Assembly: GCA_963783095.1 (NCBI GenBank)
Contig: CAWAMR010000008.1
Location: forward strand, 682,001 to 746,000
Source: CAWAMR01 sp963783095
GTDB lineage: Bacteria; Planctomycetota; Planctomycetia; Gemmatales; Gemmataceae
DNA length: 64,000 nucleotides
Direction of reading: 5' to 3'
Every line of letters begins with the position of its first letter. The stretch's first letter is position 1. Position numbers and translations under genes: made by a program. The notes beneath the pieces were generated by a model, which saw nothing but the letters and a program-made list of their open reading frames with translations, was not told where the DNA came from and did not search any database. Below, piece by piece: positions 56,333 through 64,000 of this stretch.

Positions 56333-56897
56333 ATGCCACGCAAAGAGTGCGAGATCATCGTTCAACCCCGGCACAGGGCAGAATTGGAACGCCCCGTGCT
56401 CGAGGTCAGAGTTCTTCGATCATTTGACCTCAGAATGATTGAGATGGAAGTTTGCCGCCAAGTTAAGCGGCAAATACAACTATCTGCATTTCTTTTCCGT
56501 ATTCGAACTAAAGGCACGCTGTTGTTTTCAGATTCTCAACGGTGCGCCCGTTCTTGCGGACGACCGCCAATTAGCCGTTGAAATGAAGATTCTGGCCATC
56601 GAACTGGCCAACGATTTTCGAATGGCATCTCTTGATATGGGAATTGAAATTTCAACGTCGTTCATCGATTCGATGCTTCGCTGGAAATTTGACCAAGAGC
56701 CGGATGCGGTGCAATTGAAGTCGTTGATTTCGATCGCGTGCAAGATTCCGTCGGACCCGGATTACGTTGCGTCAGCGGTGATGGCCAATGAAAAGCGGCT
56801 GGAAGACTTCCTATACATGCACCTCCATTCCTCACCGATTCCGCGGCTCTCCCGAAGATGGATTCCGCGTATCCGGACTGGCAGAATCGATTCGTAA
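56333..56897 (+). CDS. Hypothetical protein, probably frameshifted
   Basis: A joined reading of two frames: MPRKECEIIVQPRHRAELER, FDLRMIEME, then after ~56,440 KLSGKYNYLHFFSVFELKA, IELANDFRMASLDMGIEI, FDQEPDAVQLKSLISIACK and YVASAVMANEKRLEDFLYMH. Plausible amino-acid composition over ~180 residues is the only support. Unrecognised. Confidence 0.35.
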
Positions 56898-57179
56898 CGA
56901 GATTTCAGTGGGAGCGGGGCCTTCCGATTGGATTCGGGCGATTTCGTCCGCATACCACATGTCAATGCCGCCACGCCAGACCGCCATGTTGTGTGCAAAT
57001 TCATCCGCCGTCATTCGCTTGAGGCGATGTTCAAACACCTCAAAAGGCACTGGAGCTAATACCGTGCTGTAGTGTCTCCGCCCACAGGCGGTTTTGCACA
57101 ACGATGTGGTCCGTTCCAACAGTGCTCTCTGAAATTCAACGTACCGATCATAAGCTTCGTGAGCACTCTCGTGGCGCAT
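56832..57179 (-). CDS. Hypothetical protein
   Basis: 115 residues from the ATG at 57179, with AGGAGG about seven bases upstream. MRHESAHEAYDRYVEFQRAL, HYSTVLAPVPFEVFEHRLK and HNMAVWRGGIDMWYADEIAR. Mostly helical; overlaps the end of the preceding opposite-strand reading. Family not recognised. Confidence 0.45.
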   Translation of the reverse strand: MRHESAHEAYDRYVEFQRALLERTTSLCKTACGRRHYSTVLAPVPFEVFEHRLKRMTADEFAHNMAVWRGGIDMWYADEIARIQSEGPAPTEISLRIDSASPDTRNPSSGEPRNR

Positions 57180-57740
57180 GGGTCTGGCCTCCTTGCTCCG
57201 ATCGCAGATCCATCTGCGATCGACAGTATGCCGATACACTGCGAATTCGTCAACAGGAGGAATAGTCTCACAGAGTGCCACCGCATACGACACCAATTCC
57301 GCATTCGTTTGGGCAAAGGCCTATATGCCGTGTATGCGAAAAGATAGTCCCGATTTGTCGAAAGTGATTGAAGAAAAAGGGGAATAGATCTGACTATTCT
57401 TCTGCTGTGGCCAAAAAAATACATGCAGTTGACAAAAGTAAGGCTGCGAAACAGCTGCAACGGGGCAAGCTGGTGTCATTTTTCAGAAGTTGCTGACAGC
57501 ACTGTAAAATGGAATCAGCGATGCTGACATAACTATTGAATTAATGGTTTGCCAGAAGTTCTCGTCAGCAGTGCACCGTTGACGATCAAACTGAGACACT
57601 GCCCGTTTGCGCACCGAAATTTCCAGAAAATCAAGAGCGAGGACGACGAGATTCGAGCCCGCAACCACCGGATCAACTGTCTCGTACAAAACTTTGGTCA
57701 TCAAGCACCAAGCCGATTCCTAACTCCTTGAGATCCTCAA
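57180..57740. other. Gene-free stretch left of the integrase
   Basis: About 560 bases, AT-richer than its surroundings, with no convincing ORF, RNA or repeat. It separates the hypothetical gene from the 3' end of the integrase. Confidence 0.35.
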
Positions 57741-58994
57741 CTAACCAAAAACCTGGTCAATCGCCTTTCGCTGCTGATCCGGCAATAGGTGGCGATACCG
57801 CCGGACCATTTCCTCGGTTTGGTGCCCCATCCATTCGTTGATTACCCGCTGGTCCACGCCTGCGGCCGCGCAGTTGGAAGCGAAGCTATGCCGCAAGACG
57901 TGCCAGCCTCGCATGACGGCCCAGGCACTCCCCGCTAAAGCACGCTGGAAATGATCGTGTGCTTCGTCGTGCGTCACGGCAATTGGACTTTCCCGGTGTG
58001 TTTTACTTCGAACGACTTCCGCTTGGCAGAACAGGAACTGCCCGCCCGGATGAACGCCCAGCCAATCCTGGAGTGCCCTTTGCACGAAGGCCGACATAGG
58101 TACTCGCCTGCTTGTCCGCCGTCCACGGGCACGCTTCATTTCATGCAAGAGGACCGTGCCCGAGTTGAAATCCAAGTCGTCCACGCGTAGCCGGAGCAAC
58201 TCACTTCGCCGGGCCCCGGTATGCGCGGCCAGACACACCATCGGATAGAGGAACGGTTGGGCCCGACAATCGCGAACGTGTTTGAGAAACTGATCGATTT
58301 CCGGCCGCGTCAGGTACAATGATTCCCACAATAGACGCACTTCGACATCGGAGAGCCCGCCGCGGGCGATCTGGCGTTCGATCTCCGGCCGCGTTTGGAA
58401 GGGAGGTTTCTCATCGGCCTTTGGAAATTTCAGTCCCCGGCCGGGAAACGTCCCTATCAGCCGGCCTGTATGGACGGCCCAATTCCAGCAGGCCCGCAGG
58501 CTCGCAATTTCCTTCCGCAGAGTTGCCGGTGCTGAGCGGCCGTCCCCGGTAATGTTTCCGTGCCCGCCGGTCGATGTGCCCTTGAATATCGCTTGTCGTA
58601 AGTTCCCTCATCCGGAAAGAACTGCCCAACGTAGCAAGGATGTGACGCAAGTGAATGCAGACAGTGCGAGCGAGTTTTCTTCAATCGCCCCGTTGGAATG
58701 AACGCCGACGTATGCATCACGCAACCCGCTCAGGGTCAAGATTTGGATCGGCGGTGCGGCCACCGGTTGGCCGATGAGCTTACCATCGGAGAGAAGGAAG
58801 GCACCGATGTCTGCGTTCGGTGGTAGTTCCAGACGGCCCCGTTCGAGGAGTTGTAGATTCTCCTCGAACCGTGCCAACGCCGACTCAGCGGCTGAGCGAT
58901 CGGTGGTTTTGACAGTCTTTTTAAGTTTTCTGCCGCCCCAGCGGAAACAGATTTTGAAGTGTCCCGACGTGGGGTGTTCTTCGAGCCAAGCCAT
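57741..58994 (-). CDS. int: Tyrosine recombinase (integrase), frameshifted
   Basis: The ATG at 58994 follows GGAGG. N-terminal ~140 residues: GHFKICFRWGGRKLKKTVKT and EENSLALS (arm and SAM-like domains), then LRHILATLGSSFRMRELTTS after a shift near 58,656 and ATLRKEIASLRACWNWAVHT after one near 58,530. The catalytic domain is in frame from ~58,450: GARRSELLRLRVDD (Arg), HEMKRARGRRTSRRVP (Lys), GWHVLRHSFASN (His-x-x-Arg), WMGHQTEEMVRRYRHL (His and nucleophilic Tyr). ~417 residues with every catalytic residue. Adjacent to a tRNA-Leu fragment, its likely attachment site. Confidence 0.8.
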
Positions 58995-59154
58995 GTGGTT
59001 GCCTCCGAGGAATCGTACGCTGCGGGACCTGCCCGGACCAGCGACGCGATTCCAACGCAACCCCAATACTGCCCCCCAAATGCCCCCCAAACGGCGGTCA
59101 GCGCAAAAAAGAAGGGCTACGCCGATTTGACGTAACCCCTTGCTTTGCAAGCAG

Positions 59155-59222
59155 TGCCGAGGACAGGACTTGAACCTGCATGAGCTTGCGCTCACTAGCT
59201 CCTGAGGCTAGCTTGATTGCCA
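59155..59222 (-). tRNA. tRNA-Leu(CAG) 3' fragment, likely att site
   Basis: On the minus strand the sequence has the anticodon stem and loop CTAGC-CTCAGGA-GCTAG (anticodon CAG), a Leu-type long variable arm TGAGC-GCAA-GCTCA, the T-arm GCAGG-TTCAAGT-CCTGT and the 3' acceptor half CCTCGGCA. The 5' acceptor half and most of the D-arm are absent, so it is not a complete tRNA. Its position, 160 bases before the integrase start, makes it an attachment core. Confidence 0.8.
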
Positions 59223-59400
59223 GGTTGTAACATTACGTTGGTATTGGACTGATGCTGCAAACTTAGGGATAATATAGGCTTACGACGTGTAAGTCCTTCA
59301 CGGATATTGTATTCACGTTGTGTTCATATTGCCAATGTCTTTACCAAATTTTTACCATTTTCTTTACCAATTGGTAAAGTGGTTCGCCATTGTCCGTCAG
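59223..59400. other. AT-rich sequence right of the att site
   Basis: Contains TTTACCA/TTGGTAAA words (59,341-59,380) repeated several times (TTTACCAAA, TTTACCATT, TTTACCAATTGGTAAA). These could bind the integrase arm domain or an excisionase, but no test is possible from sequence alone. Confidence 0.35.
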
Positions 59401-59538
59401 TCACTTGCCCTCAGCGTAGCGAAAACCGCCGTCATCCAAATGAAAAGTGCCATAATCACAAGCAAGTTCGGCACGCTTTTCGCGCTGCTCTTGGTGCGAA
59501 GATCCCCACGTAACAAAGTCATTTTCGCGAATCATCAT
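59401..59538 (-). CDS. Short ORF with HQxQRExRAE motif (possible remnant)
   Basis: 45 residues from ATG 59538; the frame is open further upstream to 59640 (GWRLSIGTHPHPPEQLQ). Contains NDFVTWGSSHQEQREKRAEL. A diverged copy (FVPWEPPHQKQREYRAEH) is coded at ~62,160-62,250 on the same strand. Unknown family, probably a fragment. Confidence 0.35.
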   Translation of the reverse strand: MMIRENDFVTWGSSHQEQREKRAELACDYGTFHLDDGGFRYAEGK

Positions 59539-59579
59539 CCAGTGGTTTTGCAGCTGTTCAGGCGGATGTGGATGCGTGC

Positions 59580-59822
59580 CTATTGATAACCGCCATCCTT
59601 CCAGTCCTGAAAATCCTTCAAAAACTGCGATCTCTTTTGGTCATTCCATACTCCCTCTGGACAACCGGCTCGTGGCATGCTGCTATTCTGCACTGCGTTG
59701 TAAATAGCCTGCCAGTTTTTTTTCACGTCATCGAGAATCCACAAGTCAAAGAGAAAAGTCATATGGTCTCTGTAACATTGCGTGAAATACGGCTTGATCG
59801 TGCCGGTGAATGTGGTTGCCAT
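59580..59822 (-). CDS. Small conserved protein paired with a cytochrome-like protein
   Basis: 80 residues: FTGTIKPYFTQCYRDHMTFL, FDLWILDDVKKNWQAIY, MPRAGCPEGVWNDQKRSQFL and DFQDWKDGGY. I recognise the motif set (IKPYFTxCYRxHM...AGCPEGVW) as a small protein seen next to heme or haloperoxidase-type proteins; function unknown. No signal peptide. Intact. Confidence 0.55.
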   Translation of the reverse strand: MATTFTGTIKPYFTQCYRDHMTFLFDLWILDDVKKNWQAIYNAVQNSSMPRAGCPEGVWNDQKRSQFLKDFQDWKDGGYQ

Positions 59823-60018
59823 AAGGTTAACCTATGCTCCAAGGTATTTGTTTCCGATTCATTTCATGTCTGACCACTCTTCCGGAGGGTGATCGGAACC
59901 TTCAAGGTCGTTTCCCCCTACTCCGTTTGCGGCGGATTCCACCAGAAGAAAAACGTCGTGGCCCTATTCGTGTTTTTCTCTGAAGTTCAATCAGCAGGGC
60001 CAAATTCGAGATTGCGTG

Positions 60019-61155
60019 CTACTGAGCCCGAGCTAAGGCCCAAACAAAATCGTACGATTGATAGCCAGCAGACGGTAGGGCATTGCCTGTGAGCGGTCCA
60101 ACCGGCGCTGTGAAACCGAATGGTCTCATACCGTTGCCATTGATCTTGCCAGATGCTTGCGCGTGACAGGAATGGCATGACGAGGACCAACTCTGCCAGG
60201 TCGTCGGGTCGGGATTCGGGGGAGTTGCAAATCCAGCCTCCAATTGAGTGTTCCCAAGGATGATTGTCTTATTCTTTGGGTCAAAGAATTGGATTTGCTG
60301 ACCGTTGGAGACGTAATTACTAAATGGTGTGTTCCCAAGACCTGCTTGCTTCATGAGCATTTCAGCCTCGCCTGACGGCAGCACATCATGATACGTAATG
60401 AACTTTTGGGCAGCGGCGAGGCCCTTGTTCGATTTAAGTTCAAAGGTCGTCCAAAACCAGCTTGGGCTGTTATCGGTAAATGGATTGCCGGGTGTGGGCT
60501 GCACTTTCACCATCAAATGGAGCGCCGTGAGGGAGAAACCGCCCTCCTGATAGGCTCCTGCTACTGAGCCCGTGACCCAAACTGCTTTGGTCTCGATGGC
60601 ACCTACAGGGAATTCGATTTTGCTGCCTTGCTTCCCAAGATAAGTCGATATGCCTTTTTGCGAGTTCAAATGATTGTCTATAATGTAATCGTAGGAGACT
60701 GAGTTGCGAGTCACCTCTTGGCCCTCTTGCGGAAATGGGTTCGTTTCCGCTACGCGTGGATGCGCTGAAAACATCCGGATCTGCTGTATAGGCTCTAGGT
60801 GTGGACGGGTACGAATCTTTTTCGCTGCCTCAAATCGCGGCACGTCTGGCGAGAAAGTATTCGGATCACTTGGCCAAAGTTCCCATTGCGAGAATTTCTG
60901 CTCGGTTTTACCGAAAGAAACTTGTTGATTGACGCGCACGAAGGCCATCCACGCAAATCGTGATTGTTGCTCTTGTGTGCCGATAGCCAGCTTGCCATAT
61001 TGTGTGACGAAATCACTATCGGAGATGCTCCACCAATTTGCAGCCAACTTTGGACCCCCATCGCTTGCCTGTCCACCATCTACTCGTTGCCCTGTGGGAA
61101 TGATTGCAACAAGTAGCAATGGCAAGAAGGACCACTTGATCGTTGAATTCAACAT
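60019..61155 (-). CDS. Secreted cytochrome c-like protein
   Basis: 378 residues from ATG 61155 (GGAGACAG upstream); an earlier in-frame start adds a non-conserved tail. MLNSTIKWSFLPLLLVAII is a signal peptide. The C-terminal part has SSCHSCHAQASGKING, a CxxCH heme-binding site, preceded by long beta-rich stretches (AVWVTGSVAGAYQEGGF, PSWFWTTFELKSNKG). Periplasmic electron carrier or heme sensor, probably paired with the small gene downstream at 59,580. Confidence 0.65.
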   Translation of the reverse strand: MLNSTIKWSFLPLLLVAIIPTGQRVDGGQASDGGPKLAANWWSISDSDFVTQYGKLAIGTQEQQSRFAWMAFVRVNQQVSFGKTEQKFSQWELWPSDPNTFSPDVPRFEAAKKIRTRPHLEPIQQIRMFSAHPRVAETNPFPQEGQEVTRNSVSYDYIIDNHLNSQKGISTYLGKQGSKIEFPVGAIETKAVWVTGSVAGAYQEGGFSLTALHLMVKVQPTPGNPFTDNSPSWFWTTFELKSNKGLAAAQKFITYHDVLPSGEAEMLMKQAGLGNTPFSNYVSNGQQIQFFDPKNKTIILGNTQLEAGFATPPNPDPTTWQSWSSSCHSCHAQASGKINGNGMRPFGFTAPVGPLTGNALPSAGYQSYDFVWALARAQ

Positions 61156-61443
61156 TTCTGTCTCCACGGGAAATTGGGGGGAACAAAGTGCTTGGCAGCC
61201 ACTTTGTTCATAAGAAAATCTGTTCCTTTGATCGCGTGCGAGTACATCTTCGCAAAGGCACTCGACGTTTCGGCCGTCAGCTAACTGATCGAGTGTAGTT
61301 GGCGATGTCCGCACGCGAGTGTTATTGTTGTTTGCTTCGATAGCAACTTGGTTCTTGGCAACTTGATTTTCCGACCAAAAGAATAAAAAGAAATGATCTA
61401 AACAGACTACGCTTTTCAATTCATTCCATCATGAGACAACGTC

Positions 61444-62009
61444 ATGGCTCTTCCCGTTGTGTTTTCACTGCGTTCAGCCACAGGTTCGCCACAGGATTTT
61501 CTGCTCTATCCTGGGATTTTCGTCCTCGGACGATCCCTGACCTGCGACTTGATCGTCCGAGATCTGAGTGTCTCTCGGCAACACGCAAGAATTGAAGTGG
61601 GGGAAGGTTCCTGTCGGATAATCGATCTGGGAAGCCATAACGGCTCTTTCGTTGACGAGCCCAGATCAAAACCTCCTATGTCGACTCAGGGCAAACGATT
61701 CGTTTCGGGGAAGCTATATTTGCATTTCTCCCTTCAAAAACCGTCAAAAATGCGATCAGAGAGGAATCGACGGCCGAAGGTGGGCACAACCGAAAAGCAA
61801 TTTCTCCGACAACTTATCCCCAGCTCACTCCCGCACAGATTCGCGTGTTTCATTTGCTGGTCCAGGGGATGTCTGAGAAGCTAATTGGAAGGCGACTGGG
61901 GATTAGCATTCATACTGTGCATAACCATATCAATGCAATCTATCGCGCATTCGCGGTGCATTCTCGTTCAGAATTTCTGGTGCATGTATTGCGTGAGGTG
62001 CAGAGGTGA
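61444..62009 (+). CDS. FHA-domain / LuxR-type regulator, frameshifted
   Basis: Residues ~25-80: FVLGRSLTCDLIVRDLSVSR, QHARIEVG, DLGSHNGSFVDE, a forkhead-associated domain with the G-R, S-x-x-H and N-G residues for phosphothreonine binding. After a shift near 61,670: VDSGQTIRFGEAIFAFLPS completes the FHA. Residues ~130-188: QLTPAQIRVFHLLVQGMSEK, IGRRLGISIHTVHNHINAI, a LuxR/GerE helix-turn-helix, ending at TGA 62007. Probably responds to Ser/Thr kinase signalling. ~188 residues. Confidence 0.75.
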
Positions 62010-62549
62010 CACGGCGTCATGTCATCTGTGAGATATTGCCCAAAGTGGCGTCACATGACTGCTTAATAACTAAGGCACACTTGTGTGTGTAATACTGCTT
62101 GAAAGAGATGATTCGGTGTTTATAGCCCAAGCCAATGAACCTCGTCATCCGAGCGAATAATCCCAGACTCGCCCGCATGTTCCGCACGATATTCGCGCTG
62201 CTTTTGGTGCGGAGGTTCCCACGGAACAAACAGAATCTCGCATAGCGGCGGGCGAAGCCGGATCGTCTGCCTTCGTTTGCGTTTGGCCCCTTGAAAGTCC
62301 CGTATGGGCGGGGCCAAAAAGCAAACAAGGCAGCGACGCCGCGCAGCGAAACTGCAACGTGGAGCCAATGGAATCGGCGGATTTATTCAAGCCGGAGGCA
62401 CCAAAGCGCATTGCGGCACGATGCCGCACACCATTGCGCCTGCGGCGGAGGTGGGAAGCGAAGCATGGATGCGAAGCGGGGGCGCGGACCCAAAAAATTG
62501 TCTTGGAATCTTCGCCATTACTGCTTTACAGCATTGAGGCAAATATTTC
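62010..62549. other. Gene-poor region with a strong inverted repeat and a peptide remnant
   Basis: About 540 bases between the FHA regulator and the convergent end of the TPR protein. It holds a 9-bp inverted repeat TTTGGCCCC/GGGGCCAAA at 62282-62290/62310-62318 and the diverged HQxQREYRAE remnant (~62,160-62,250, minus). Overlapping GC-rich open frames of ~75-135 codons are not supported by ribosome binding sites or families. Confidence 0.4.
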
Positions 62550-63998
62550 TCAACGTCGTTTCGAGAGTGCCCTCAGTCGATTCGGCAGTTGCTCCAATGA
62601 AGCGGCGATGCGGGTAAAGACGCTATCCCAATCCCCCGGTTTCGGTTGCCGAAAGAGTCGCATCGTCGGATACCACGGGCTGTCCTCTCGTTGCATTAAC
62701 CAGCGCCAATCCGAGGCACAAGGCACCAATACCCAGACCGGCACGCCCAACGCCCCTGCCACATAAGCCACTGCCGTATCCACCGTCACCACCAGATCCA
62801 GCGATTGCACCAGGGCAGCGCTATCCGCGAAGCTTGCCTGAGTGCGTGCCCCGAAATCATGGACCACCATTCCTTCCGCACTGCCGTCCACCAATTGTTC
62901 CGTTCCCGGCCCTTTCTGGATACTGCACAGCGTCACGCCACGCATTTTCGCCAAGGTTTGGAATCTCGCTAACGGTACGGAACGGATATGATCGCCGCGA
63001 TGTTCTAAACTTCCCTGCCAACTGATCCCAATCCGACAGCCGGGAATGGAAGATAACTCTTGTTCCCAATACGCTACCCGCGTCTCGTCCGTCGATAGGT
63101 ACGGTATCTCCGCAGGAATGGTTTCCAGTTTCGTTTTCAGCAGTCCGGGAACACTCAGCAGGGGAACGAATACATCTGTTTTTGGTCCGGCTTGACCTCG
63201 TATTACCAGTTGATCGATGCCTCGACAGGTTTTGGCCAGGTCGATTAGCCCTTCAGGACACTCCAGAATGATCGATCCACCACTGCCCCGAGGAATCAGC
63301 GGCGCGTACCGCATAAACTGCACCACATCCCCCAAACCTTGTTCCGCTTTCAGCAATAGCGTTCGACCATTCAATGGACTGCCATCCCAGCGGTCTCCCA
63401 AAACGGTGGGAAGTGCGCGATTCTTCATACGGAAACGCCATTCGTATTCTGTCCAGCCGCGCTCGAAATCACCGGCAGCCAACCACATGATCGACCGGTT
63501 CAGATGAGCTTCCGCATAATCCGGCTTGAGCCGTAAGGCTTCCTCGTAACAGGCCAAGCCTTCGGGGATTTTGCGCTGGTTAATGAAAATGATTCCCAGG
63601 TTATTGTGCGCTTCGGCATATTTGGGTTGAAGGCGAATTGCCTCCTGTAAGCTGGCAATTCCTTCATCGAGTCTTTCCAGAGTACGAAGCGTGTTGCCCA
63701 GGTTGTTGTAGGCCATTGCCATTTTCGGATCGATTTCCAGGGCTTTTCGATAACAGGACTCCGCTTCGACCCAGCAGCCCTGCGCGGCCAACGCTACGCC
63801 CAAATTGTTGTGGATCTCGGCATTTTTCGGCTCTAAACGCGCAGCAACTCGAAGGGCAGCCTCCGCTCCCGCGGATTGATTTTGAGCCTCAAGCGATCCC
63901 GCTAAATGAACCCAATTGAAGGCTTGGTCGGGTTTCAGCCGGGTGGTGTCCCGAAAGGCGATTTCTGCCTCTGCCGGCCTGCCTGCCTTCATCAACAA
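62550..63998 (-). CDS. TPR protein with GT9/GT41-like glycosyltransferase domain (partial)
   Basis: At least 482 residues, cut by the window edge at its 5' end. Residues 1-~190: five or six TPRs (EIHNNLGVALAAQGCWVEAE, MAYNNLGNTLRTLERLDEGI, AEAHNNLGIIFINQRKIPEG). Residues ~200-480: LLLKAEQGLGDVVQFMRYAP (E-Q-G-L-G-D-x-x-x-F), RIGISWQGSLEHRGDH, LVVTVDTAVAYVAGALGVPV and PWYPTMRLFRQPKPGDW, the heptosyltransferase-like (GT-B) core used by TPR-GT proteins. Role: protein or polysaccharide glycosylation. Confidence 0.8.
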   Translation of the reverse strand: MLMKAGRPAEAEIAFRDTTRLKPDQAFNWVHLAGSLEAQNQSAGAEAALRVAARLEPKNAEIHNNLGVALAAQGCWVEAESCYRKALEIDPKMAMAYNNLGNTLRTLERLDEGIASLQEAIRLQPKYAEAHNNLGIIFINQRKIPEGLACYEEALRLKPDYAEAHLNRSIMWLAAGDFERGWTEYEWRFRMKNRALPTVLGDRWDGSPLNGRTLLLKAEQGLGDVVQFMRYAPLIPRGSGGSIILECPEGLIDLAKTCRGIDQLVIRGQAGPKTDVFVPLLSVPGLLKTKLETIPAEIPYLSTDETRVAYWEQELSSIPGCRIGISWQGSLEHRGDHIRSVPLARFQTLAKMRGVTLCSIQKGPGTEQLVDGSAEGMVVHDFGARTQASFADSAALVQSLDLVVTVDTAVAYVAGALGVPVWVLVPCASDWRWLMQREDSPWYPTMRLFRQPKPGDWDSVFTRIAASLEQLPNRLRALSKRR

Positions 63999-64000
63999 CT

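Noticed and set aside
59155..59222. Complete tRNA-Leu gene
   Set aside because: The 5' acceptor strand and most of the D-arm are missing, so it cannot fold into a full tRNA.
62291..62766. Overlapping GC-rich open frames
   Set aside because: Three frames are open at once, no ribosome binding site or family, and the right part overlaps the opposite-strand TPR-GT gene.
1..64000. rRNA operon, CRISPR-Cas or complete T4SS
   Set aside because: No rRNA-like sequence, no cas genes and no VirB-type genes were found; mating-pair formation genes, if present, lie outside the window.

Overview
The window looks like accessory DNA from a planctomycete (Gemmata-like; inferred from the TPR/glycosyltransferase giants, an FHA-LuxR fusion and a large RHS protein). 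No housekeeping operon, rRNA or intact tRNA is present. It carries a complete plasmid-type backbone: RepA with iterons, ParA and a partner, a MobF relaxase, a DarB-like methylase-helicase, and many small plasmid ORFs. It also has a tyrosine integrase beside a tRNA-Leu 3' fragment. I read it as a large plasmid or an integrated plasmid/ICE.

Layout. 0-6.2 kb: minus-strand Ig-like/RHS polymorphic toxin with a serine-hydrolase-like tip. 6.6-11.5 kb: multi-domain glycosyltransferase/TPR protein. 11.7-17.1 kb: small unknown genes, a PAPS-reductase-like protein, a retropepsin-like protease and a membrane protein with a fresh internal duplication. 17.5-39.3 kb: plasmid backbone, comprising the methylase-helicase operon, VapBC-type and DUF433/DUF5615 toxin-antitoxin pairs, MobF relaxase, a candidate oriT, an operon of small plasmid genes, the par locus, repA and iterons. 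Two operons in this part begin with the same apparently structured RNA leader (17.57 and 31.08 kb). 39.6-52.3 kb: defence island with an AbiEii-WYL fusion, an SF1 helicase pair, DUF3644, a ubiquitin-like conjugation operon (tandem ubiquitin, E2-E1 fusion, DUF6527), DUF4238 and a GAF-like protein. 52.3-55.9 kb: two insertion sequences (IS1380-like and IS1634-like). 56-59.2 kb: degraded genes, integrase and tRNA-Leu fragment. 59.4-64 kb: a cytochrome-like pair, an FHA-LuxR regulator and a TPR-glycosyltransferase that runs off the right edge.

Roughly twenty genes are broken by single-base shifts while the conserved protein continues in another frame, and in the methylase two shifts compensate. 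This points mainly to uncorrected consensus indels rather than decay, so broken genes are described as the inferred intact product with the break position given.
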